Assembly: GCA_025923975.1 (NCBI GenBank)
Contig: JAICEV010000279.1
Coordinates: 1 to 5,076, forward strand
DNA: 5,076 nucleotides
DNA from: Propionibacteriaceae bacterium
GTDB lineage: Bacteria; Actinomycetota; Actinomycetes; Propionibacteriales; Propionibacteriaceae
Direction of reading: 5' to 3'
A model generated the notes under the pieces. It was not told the origin of the DNA. It saw nothing but the letters and a program-made list of their open reading frames with translations, and did no database searches. The position numbers and the translations under genes were made by a program. This document shows positions 1 through 4,550 of the stretch, piece by piece (within the stretch, counting starts at the first letter, position 1; the number at the start of each line of letters is the position of its first letter).

Positions 1-924
1 CAAGACGGCTAAGGCTAACGCGCTCAGCGACACCGCCGCCGCAAGACGGGCAGCCCGAGCGATGTCAGCGACTGCGACGGGTCGACCGTTGCCCAAAGTG
101 CCGCGATCTTCCGCCACGCCGTGATATACGTTCCGTCCGCCAAGCCGAACGTCGAGAGCGCCGGCGAATGCCGCCTCAATGACGCCGGCATTCGGGCTGG
201 GATGCTGGCCGGCGTGCCGGCGTATCGCATCGATCGCATTTCCGGCGGTGCCACCGACCAGCGGCGCCCAGGCCGCGGCTGCCAGCGCGGCCACCCGCGC
301 CGGCACCCAGTTGGCCAGGTCGTCCAGTCGGGCGGCCGCCCAGCCGAACCGCAGATAGCGGGCGGAGCGGTGCCCGACCATGGCGTCCAAGGTGTTGGCG
401 GCTCGATATCCGAGCAATCCGGGCAGGCCAGCGACCGCACCCCATAACAGCGGAGCCACGATTGCGTCCGAAGCGTTCTCCGCGACCGATTCCACGGTGG
501 CTCTCGCCACGTCCTCCTCTGACAGTTCGGCAGTGTCTCGGCCCACCAGATGGCGAACCTGGTCCCTGGCTGCGATCAACTGCCCGCCGGCAAGCTGCCC
601 GGCAACTGTGGCGGCCTCCCGGCTCAGCGAGCGACCGCCGAGGACGGCCCAGGTGGCCACTGCGGTCGTTACGACGGTGGCCAACGAGCGATTCGATGCC
701 AGCCGCTCAAGCGCGGCGCCCAAGCCGATCGCGGCTCCGACGAGGGCACCTGCGTGCACCAGGCCAGCACTGCGCCGATCCGCATAACAGCGGACCTCCA
801 GCCAGCAGGCGGCGGCGCCGAAGACTGCGACCGGATGGCCGCGGCGGGGATCACCGAAGACCCGATCAGCCAGATATCCCACCGCTAGTCCCACCGCCGA
901 TGGCCAGTGCCTCGATAGAGTCAT
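1..924 (-). CDS. cobD: Adenosylcobinamide-phosphate synthase CobD (CbiB family), 3' end cut by window edge
   Basis: Integral membrane enzyme that joins adenosylcobyric acid to (R)-1-amino-2-propanol (or its phosphate), giving adenosylcobinamide (phosphate). Reading leftward from ATG 924-922, 308 codons stay open to the window edge. Family blocks occur in the expected order: DRVFGDPRRGHPV (about residues 21-32), LVGRDT (126-131), ESVAENASDAIVAPLLW (145-161), YRAANTLDAMVGHR (173-186), FGWAAARLDDLANWVPAR (193-210), HPSPNAG (241-247) and LGGRNVYHGV (about 262-271). Hydrophobic segments lie near the N-terminus, around 56-100, at 154-170, at 209-226 and at the visible C-terminus. From memory the family is about 310-330 residues, so little is missing. 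ATG 924 has a GGAG nine bases upstream (937-934); GTG codons at 894 or 882 are shorter alternatives. The start faces that of cobU 5 bases away, so upstream signals of each gene must lie inside the other. Family assignment is firm; the exact start is less so. Confidence 0.95.
   Translation of the reverse strand, partial: MTLSRHWPSAVGLAVGYLADRVFGDPRRGHPVAVFGAAACWLEVRCYADRRSAGLVHAGALVGAAIGLGAALERLASNRSLATVVTTAVATWAVLGGRSLSREAATVAGQLAGGQLIAARDQVRHLVGRDTAELSEEDVARATVESVAENASDAIVAPLLWGAVAGLPGLLGYRAANTLDAMVGHRSARYLRFGWAAARLDDLANWVPARVAALAAAAWAPLVGGTAGNAIDAIRRHAGQHPSPNAGVIEAAFAGALDVRLGGRNVYHGVAEDRGTLGNGRPVAVADIARAARLAAAVSLSALALAVL
916..921 (+). promoter_or_regulatory. Possible -10 element (TAGAGT) for cobU
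   Basis: TAGAGT fits the actinobacterial TANNNT -10 pattern and ends 8 bases before the cobU ATG at 930, which would make the cobU mRNA leaderless or nearly so. No SD-like sequence precedes that ATG, which agrees with this. No -35 box is visible. The element lies inside the first codons of cobD. TANNNT is a loose pattern and often arises by chance, so this is a weak call. Confidence 0.25.
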
Positions 925-929
925 CGGCG

Positions 930-1499
930 ATGGCTCCACTGATCGATCCCGACATCACCAGCCCTGATCGCCGCATCCTGATCACGGGCGGGGTACGCTC
1001 CGGCAAGTCGCGCTACGCCGAGACACTGCTTGCCGATCTTGCCGAGGTCACCTACGTCGCGACCGGGCCGGTGCCTGATCCTGCCGCCGATGCCGAGTGG
1101 GCCGCACGAATCGCGGATCATCGCGTGCGGCGGCCGGCCCATTGGAGCACGGTTGAGACGACCGACGCCGTCGGGGCGCTGCGGAGTGTTTCCGGAGCCA
1201 TCTTGATCGATTGTCTGGGCACCTGGCTGACAGCTGTGATCGATCGGCTTGACACCTGGGACGAGCCGCTGCACAACTGGCAAGACGATTTTCATGATCA
1301 AGTGGACAAGCTGGTGACAGCGTGGCGAGCTCGTCGTGGCTTGGCCGTCGCGGTGACCAACGAGGTCGGCTGGGGATTGGTGTCGCAATATCGATCGGGT
1401 CGGGTGTTTACCGAGCTTTTGGGCCTCCTCAACCAGGAGATGGCCGCGGCCAGCGACGAGGTGATCATGATCGTGGCCGGGCGAGCCCTGCAGTTGTGA
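930..1499 (+). CDS. cobU: Bifunctional adenosylcobinamide kinase / adenosylcobinamide-phosphate guanylyltransferase
   Basis: Cytosolic enzyme (CobU of Salmonella, CobP in Pseudomonas denitrificans naming) that phosphorylates adenosylcobinamide and then transfers GMP from GTP to give adenosylcobinamide-GDP, the substrate of CobS. The protein is 189 residues; the family is about 180. Visible features: P-loop GGVRSGKS (20-27), the nucleotide-binding YVATG strand (42-46), the RIxxHRxxRPxHW block (60-72) with the conserved His64 of the guanylylation region, ILIDCLGTWL (91-100), VTNEVGWGLV (142-151) and a closing NQEMAAASDEVIMIVAG (168-184). The frame is open far upstream, but that part is antisense to cobD. 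ATG 930 is the last usable start before the P-loop, and ATG 900 would only add residues overlapping cobD. The gene stands alone on the plus strand: divergent from cobD (5-base gap) and convergent with cobS (2-base gap). No SD is seen. Confidence 0.95.
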   Translation: MAPLIDPDITSPDRRILITGGVRSGKSRYAETLLADLAEVTYVATGPVPDPAADAEWAARIADHRVRRPAHWSTVETTDAVGALRSVSGAILIDCLGTWLTAVIDRLDTWDEPLHNWQDDFHDQVDKLVTAWRARRGLAVAVTNEVGWGLVSQYRSGRVFTELLGLLNQEMAAASDEVIMIVAGRALQL

Positions 1500-1501
1500 C
1501 C

Positions 1502-2260
1502 TCATATGATCATCACGACGATCATGGCGGTGAACGCGACCTCGATCGCAGCACCCATCACGTCGCCGGTGACGCCACCCAGCCGACGTACACAGCGATA
1601 GACCAGGACCGCAACGAGCAAGGCGGCGATCACCGTCGCCAACACCCCGTTGGCCGGGCGGTAACCGAACAGCCAGGCGGCCCCACTCATGATCAGCAGC
1701 ACCGCAAGCCAGCAGGCCGCAGCCGCGGGACGCGACACCGAGCCGGCCACGGCGACCCCCAGGCCGTCACTCCTGGCAGCCGGCACGCCGCGTACGCAGG
1801 TCAGACACAGTGCCGCCCGCGAGCAGCACACCACCACGCCGAGCAGCACGGCATCGGCCAGACCCTGGACCAGCTGCCCGGTGGCGCTGGCCTGCAAACC
1901 GATCACAATAATCAGCGCCACCACACCCATCGGCCCGACGTCGCCTCGTCGCATCACCATCAGAGAACGTTCTGCGGTCCATCCGGCGCCGAAGCCGTCG
2001 ACTGTGTCGGCCAGACCGTCCAGATGCAACGCCCGGCTGCCGAGGGCCAGACCGCCGACAACCAGCAGGCCGACCGCCAAGGAAGGCAGCCCAACGGCTC
2101 GCCCGAGCCAACCCACCAGTGCGACTGCCGCAGCCAGCGGGAGTACGGCCAGCGGCGCAATGATCATGGCCCGAGCAGCGGTGCGACGGTCGATGTCGGC
2201 GATAGCGCCCGACGGCACGATGGTCAAGGTCCCGACTGAGAGCCGCAGCGCGTCGAGCAT
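1502..2260 (-). CDS. cobS: Adenosylcobinamide-GDP ribazoletransferase (cobalamin synthase)
   Basis: Integral membrane enzyme (CobV in Pseudomonas denitrificans naming) that joins adenosylcobinamide-GDP to alpha-ribazole or its phosphate, the step that assembles the nucleotide loop. The 252-residue length is normal for the family. Visible features: N-terminal LRLSVGTLTIVPSG (5-18), the acidic metal-binding motif HLDGLADTVDGFG (79-91; His79, Asp81, Asp85, Asp88), the MRRGDVGPMGVVAL block (103-116) and the C-terminal GGVTGDVMGAAIE (228-240). Several hydrophobic helices are apparent, for example at 31-50, 59-75, 111-125, 134-150, 183-199 and 205-221. ATG 2260 was chosen because it begins the conserved N-terminal block and lies 7 bases after the cobT stop. 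The same frame is open upstream inside cobT, but that is a shadow. No clear SD is present, so translation may be coupled to cobT. It is the last gene of the cbtB-cbtA-cobT-cobS operon and ends with TGA 2 bases from the cobU stop. Confidence 0.96.
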   Translation of the reverse strand: MLDALRLSVGTLTIVPSGAIADIDRRTAARAMIIAPLAVLPLAAAVALVGWLGRAVGLPSLAVGLLVVGGLALGSRALHLDGLADTVDGFGAGWTAERSLMVMRRGDVGPMGVVALIIVIGLQASATGQLVQGLADAVLLGVVVCCSRAALCLTCVRGVPAARSDGLGVAVAGSVSRPAAAACWLAVLLIMSGAAWLFGYRPANGVLATVIAALLVAVLVYRCVRRLGGVTGDVMGAAIEVAFTAMIVVMII

Positions 2261-2267
2261 GATCGGA

Positions 2268-3293
2268 TCAACTGACAGGGCTGAGATCAGCAAGCAGAGC
2301 CATCTCGCGTAGCGCAAGGACGGCCGACCGCAGTACCGGAAGCGCCGTAAGCGCTCCGGTGCCTTCACCCAGTCGCAGACCAAGATCAAGAACTGGTTCC
2401 AGTCCGAGCTTGTCCAGAGCCAGCTGCTGCGCCGGCTCGGTGGAGCGGTTGCCAGCTGCGCACCATGCCACGACACCCGACTCGAGATCCTCGGCCACGG
2501 CAGCCTCAGCGACCGGAACGATCCCATCGAGCAGCACCGGTACCCGGCTGCGGGCTGCAGTGCGGAGAAAGCCGACACCGGCCGCAATATCGGCCGAGCC
2601 CAACGCCGCAAGTCGCTCGAACGGATCCACGGCGCGCTCCCCAACCCGATGCAGCGCCGCAGCGATCACTTCTGTCTTGTGCTTCAACCGATCATCATCC
2701 ACCCCACTGCCGCGGCCCACGACCTCCTCGGCCCGAAGTCCGAAAGTCGCGCCGATCAACGCGGCTGCTGGCGTGGTGTTGCCGATGCCCATGTCACCGA
2801 TGATCAACAGGTCGGCGCCGGCCGCGATCTCCACCTCGGCGATCGCCTCGCCGGCGCGCAGCGCCTCTCGGCAGTCCTCGGCTGTCAGCGCGTCGGTCTG
2901 GTCGATGGGGCGGGAGGAACCGATGTGGTACGCCGAAACCTCCGCGGGGACATCCTCTAGATCGTCGTCGACGCCCAGCTCGAGTACCCGCAATGCGACG
3001 CCATGCTGCCGAGCAAGGCAGTTGGCGCCCGCGACACCCGCGACGAAGGCTCGCACCATCACGGCGGTGACCTCCCGCGGGTAGGCAGAGACGCCATCGG
3101 CCGAAACGCCATGATCACCAGCCAAGATCACTGCCCGAACCCGGTCCAGGGGACGTGGGGGGCACGTCCCCTGGCAGGCCGCCACCCAAGCCGCCAAATC
3201 CTCTAGCCGTCCGAGCGCACCTAGCGGCTTGGCCAATATGTCGAGCCGGCGGCGGGCCTCGGCGTAGACGCCGGGTGATGGTGGCGTGATCAC
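2268..3293 (-). CDS. cobT: Nicotinate-nucleotide--dimethylbenzimidazole phosphoribosyltransferase
   Basis: Cytosolic enzyme that moves the phosphoribosyl group of nicotinate mononucleotide to 5,6-dimethylbenzimidazole, making alpha-ribazole phosphate, the lower-ligand half used by CobS. The protein has 341 residues, close to the Salmonella enzyme (about 356). Visible features: KPLGALGRLEDLA (22-34), AGDHGVSADGVSAYP (58-72), IIGDMGIGNTTPAAAL (164-179), GRGSGVDDD (193-201; many relatives have GRGTG), VPVLLDG (251-257) and LGEGTGA (308-314), whose Glu310 matches the family's catalytic glutamate. The start codon is GTG at 3293-3291, one base after the cbtA TAA stop. A GGAG lies 13 bases upstream (3310-3307), which is rather far, so translational coupling to cbtA is likely. 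It is third in the riboswitch-controlled operon and cobS follows after 7 bases. Confidence 0.97.
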   Translation of the reverse strand: MITPPSPGVYAEARRRLDILAKPLGALGRLEDLAAWVAACQGTCPPRPLDRVRAVILAGDHGVSADGVSAYPREVTAVMVRAFVAGVAGANCLARQHGVALRVLELGVDDDLEDVPAEVSAYHIGSSRPIDQTDALTAEDCREALRAGEAIAEVEIAAGADLLIIGDMGIGNTTPAAALIGATFGLRAEEVVGRGSGVDDDRLKHKTEVIAAALHRVGERAVDPFERLAALGSADIAAGVGFLRTAARSRVPVLLDGIVPVAEAAVAEDLESGVVAWCAAGNRSTEPAQQLALDKLGLEPVLDLGLRLGEGTGALTALPVLRSAVLALREMALLADLSPVS

Positions 3294-3294
3294 G

Positions 3295-4080
3295 TTACCG
3301 AGACTGCTCCGCGTAGTCGGGCTCGGTTACCCCGAGATCGGTGCGACGTTGCAGCCGGTGCAGCAGCTCGCCAAGGGCCACTCCGAGCGTCGCCCAGAGC
3401 GCCAGTTGGGTGAGCAAACTCGCAGCCCGGAACTCGTACAGAACGGTGGCTGGGAAGTCGGCTGGCACTTCGGAGTAGCTCGGCAGCAGCGCCACGGCGG
3501 TAAGGGTCACCAGCAGGTAGCCTCCAACGGCGCTCAGGGTGGCGTACCAGCCGCCCCATCGAGCCGTGAGCTTGATCCCGACCAGGACTGCCGCGGTGGC
3601 GGCGATGATCGAGATGGCCAGCATGATGAAGAAGAGGGCGGTGCGAGCGCCGATGGTATTGGGATCGCCGACCGCAGGTGGGTTCGGCGGATAGGCCACG
3701 AAGGGCAGCAGGCTGACGCTGACGAAGCCGATCGCTGCAACAGACAGGCTGACACCGCGTACGCCGAGCCGGCCGAAGCGGCCTAGGGCCAGCGCGCTGA
3801 TCACTCCAACCAGACCGCCAAGAGTGACACCGGCGACCGTCGTCGCAGTCAACAAGCCCAGCGTGGACTGCAGTAAGCGCGACACTTCGGCGCCAGGGGC
3901 TTCCTCGCTCGCCGCGGGTTCATCGGCTGCGTGACCGTGATCAAGTCCGGCAGACTCCTCGATCGCGATCGCGGCATTGACTGATGGCTCACCCACGACG
4001 TACGCCACGCCGAAGGCAACAAGCCCTGCGAACAGGCCTGCGAGCAGGCCTCTAACCAGGAAGTCGCGTGCTGAGATCAT
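3295..4080 (-). CDS. cbtA: Predicted cobalt transporter subunit CbtA
   Basis: Membrane protein of the CbtA family, a predicted cobalt transporter usually found under B12 riboswitches with a small partner, CbtB. The protein is 261 residues. Five or six hydrophobic segments can be seen, near 9-29, 73-99, 108-128, 146-168, 180-200 and 219-240. A loop after the first helix contains DHGH (47-50), a possible metal contact, followed by an acidic stretch (EP...SEEAPGAE). The family signature PFVAYPPNPPAVGDPNTIG (126-144) is clear. ATG 4080 was chosen because it begins the conserved start MISARDFLVRGLLAG; an in-frame GTG at 4134 would overlap cbtB by 46 bases. No good SD is seen ahead of ATG 4080, which lies 8 bases after the cbtB stop, so coupling is likely. 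The transport role is a family prediction from genome context; cobalt specificity is inferred from the neighbouring B12 genes and riboswitch. Confidence 0.93.
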   Translation of the reverse strand: MISARDFLVRGLLAGLFAGLVAFGVAYVVGEPSVNAAIAIEESAGLDHGHAADEPAASEEAPGAEVSRLLQSTLGLLTATTVAGVTLGGLVGVISALALGRFGRLGVRGVSLSVAAIGFVSVSLLPFVAYPPNPPAVGDPNTIGARTALFFIMLAISIIAATAAVLVGIKLTARWGGWYATLSAVGGYLLVTLTAVALLPSYSEVPADFPATVLYEFRAASLLTQLALWATLGVALGELLHRLQRRTDLGVTEPDYAEQSR

Positions 4081-4088
4081 GCCGATGC

Positions 4089-4304
4089 TCAGTGGCAAGG
4101 GAAGCCGAGCAGATGACGTCCGTCGTGCACCCACTCATGGACTGCCGTGCCGGAGAACAGCGCGGCGGCACCTTGTTCAGCGGAGATGAAGTACATGGCG
4201 ACCAGCAAGAGCATCCCCGCGAAGATCAGCCAGGGCAGCACCTGGCTGAGTGAGAAGGGCGGAGTCGCAACTGCGACGGGCTTGGCGTGGGTGACCTCTG
4301 ACAT
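4089..4304 (-). CDS. cbtB: Small membrane protein CbtB, predicted cobalt transporter subunit
   Basis: A 71-residue protein of the CbtB family, the small partner of CbtA. It has a short hydrophilic N-terminus, one transmembrane segment (about 22-40, QVLPWLIFAGMLLLVAMYF) and a conserved C-terminal tail HEWVHDGRHLLGFPCH (56-71), in which His56, His60, His64, Cys70 and His71 could bind a metal ion. The very end of the chain is Cys-His, as usual in this family. ATG 4304 is well fixed: an excellent SD, GGAGGAGG, sits 5 bases upstream. A TTG directly before the ATG would add one residue but has worse spacing. It is the first gene of the cbtB-cbtA-cobT-cobS operon and directly follows a cobalamin riboswitch, so its translation should fall when cobalamin is abundant. 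The cobalt role is inferred from family and context. Confidence 0.94.
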   Translation of the reverse strand: MSEVTHAKPVAVATPPFSLSQVLPWLIFAGMLLLVAMYFISAEQGAAALFSGTAVHEWVHDGRHLLGFPCH

Positions 4305-4309
4305 CAATT

Positions 4310-4317
4310 CCTCCTCC
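4310..4317 (-). promoter_or_regulatory. Strong Shine-Dalgarno site of cbtB
   Basis: GGAGGAGG on the minus strand lies 5 bases before ATG 4304. It is by far the strongest ribosome-binding site in the window; the downstream genes of the operon have poor ones. It therefore probably sets entry of ribosomes into the whole operon and is the natural target of the riboswitch. Confidence 0.9.
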
Positions 4318-4344
4318 GGGTTCCTGCGACCCGCGTTGCCGGAG
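4311..4344 (-). promoter_or_regulatory. Putative expression platform of the riboswitch: alternative hairpins at the cbtB SD
   Basis: Between the B12 box and the cbtB start the RNA can form two hairpins that exclude each other. Helix A pairs CTCCGG (4344-4339) with CCGGAG (4319-4314), 6 perfect pairs, and buries half of the SD. Helix B pairs CGGGT (4333-4329) with ACCCG (4321-4317), 5 perfect pairs with a 7-base loop, and leaves most of the SD free. They share 4319-4317. In addition CCTCC (4360-4356), just after the B12 box, is complementary to GGAGG in the SD. This suggests control of translation initiation rather than termination; no U-tract terminator is seen here. The pairings are read by eye and no folding energies were computed. 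Confidence 0.5.
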
Positions 4345-4445
4345 CTCGTCGGAAGGGAGGGTCTGACTCGAGCATGGCTGTGCAGCTCACACAGTGGCGC
4401 GACCGTGCCGGATTCTCACCGAACTTCCAGGTCCTCCGCGAACCT
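4345..4445 (-). promoter_or_regulatory. Cobalamin (B12) riboswitch aptamer upstream of cbtB
   Basis: The minus-strand leader of cbtB carries the conserved core of a cobalamin riboswitch in order: AGGT/ACCT stem (4445-4442 with 4432-4429), GGAAG (4428-4424), hairpin CGGTGAGAATCCG (4421-4409), GCCACTGTG (4398-4390), a small GAGC/GCTC hairpin (4388-4385 with 4373-4370) and the B12 box AGTCAGACCCTC (4368-4357). The short interval between GCCACTG and AGTCAG suggests a compact form without the larger peripheral arms. Possible loop contact: TCGCG (4402-4398) with CGCGG (4335-4331), 5 pairs including one G-U. It should bind adenosyl- or another cobalamin and repress cbtB-cbtA-cobT-cobS. The gene content matches B12-regulated operons. 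The outer ends of the aptamer are approximate. Confidence 0.9.
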
Positions 4446-4449
4446 CTGC

Positions 4450-4478
4450 ACTGTATCGTCACGTGGCCGAGTTGTCAG
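4450..4478 (-). promoter_or_regulatory. Candidate promoter of the riboswitch-cbtB-cbtA-cobT-cobS operon
   Basis: On the minus strand CTGACA (4478-4473; 5 of 6 to TTGACA) is followed after exactly 17 bases by TACAGT (4455-4450; fits TANNNT and 4 of 6 to TATAAT). Transcription would begin near 4443, at the 5' side of the first riboswitch stem. The -35 box lies inside the left arm of the large palindrome at 4469-4517. The prediction rests on motif match and position only. Confidence 0.5.
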
Positions 4479-4517
4479 CGTTTCAGCTTTGGATAAGCCC
4501 TGAGAGGCTGACAACTC
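4469..4517. repeat. 49-base near-perfect palindrome between the divergent cbtB and channel genes
   Basis: GAGTTGTCAGC (4469-4479) is repeated in perfect inverted form as GCTGACAACTC (4507-4517). The symmetry continues inward on the same centre (4493): TTTCAG (4481-4486) faces CTGAGA (4500-4505) with one T/G pair, after a single G/G mismatch at 4480/4506. In all, 16 of the 18 outer positions match, around a 13-base centre. There is no T-run on either side, so it does not look like an ordinary terminator. It covers the candidate -35 box of the cbt operon and touches the -35 region of the channel gene. The best guess is an operator for a dimeric or tetrameric regulator; a structured RNA element is possible. 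I do not recognise the motif. Confidence 0.75.
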
Positions 4518-4538
4518 TGCTGGGGGCGCGCCGATGGG

Positions 4539-4544
4539 TATGGT
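4539..4544 (+). promoter_or_regulatory. Candidate -10 element (TATGGT) of the channel gene
   Basis: TATGGT fits TANNNT and occupies exactly -12 to -7 relative to the GTG at 4551, so transcription would begin on the start codon itself and give a leaderless mRNA. The absence of an SD before this GTG agrees. No good -35 hexamer is seen; the -35 region (about 4516-4521) touches the right end of the palindrome. Confidence 0.4.
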
Positions 4545-4550
4545 TCGCGC

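Noticed and set aside
462..929. A long plus-strand reading frame that is continuous with cobU and would add about 156 residues to its N-terminus.
   Set aside because: It is antisense to cobD, whose minus-strand frame has every expected family motif. The upstream translation is Arg- and Pro-rich and resembles no CobU domain.
941..1500. High density of GATC in cobU: 14 sites in about 560 bases.
   Set aside because: GAT (Asp) before C and ATC (Ile) after G are common codon contexts in this Asp- and Ile-rich protein, so coding bias is a sufficient explanation. A genome-wide count against a codon-shuffled model would be needed to claim more.
1506..1525. ATGATC...GATCAT inverted repeat (6-base arms, 8-base loop) at the cobU/cobS junction, considered as a bidirectional terminator.
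   Set aside because: The stem is short and AT-rich, has no U-tract, and lies within the last codons of cobS (the run of Met, Ile and Val), so codon use explains it.
1322..2312. Long plus-strand reading frames (about 305 and 207 residues) across cobS.
   Set aside because: They are shadows of cobS: low-complexity Gln, His, Arg, Ser and Thr rich translations with no recognisable domain, opposite a frame with clear CobS motifs.
2359..3084. A plus-strand reading frame of 241 residues opposite cobT.
   Set aside because: Its Ser/Arg/Ala/Thr-rich composition is typical of the antisense of a GC-rich gene, and cobT is certain on the other strand.
4081..4134. A longer CbtA starting at GTG 4134.
   Set aside because: It would overlap the end of cbtB by 46 bases and add a non-hydrophobic, Arg-rich stretch before the conserved start of the protein at ATG 4080.
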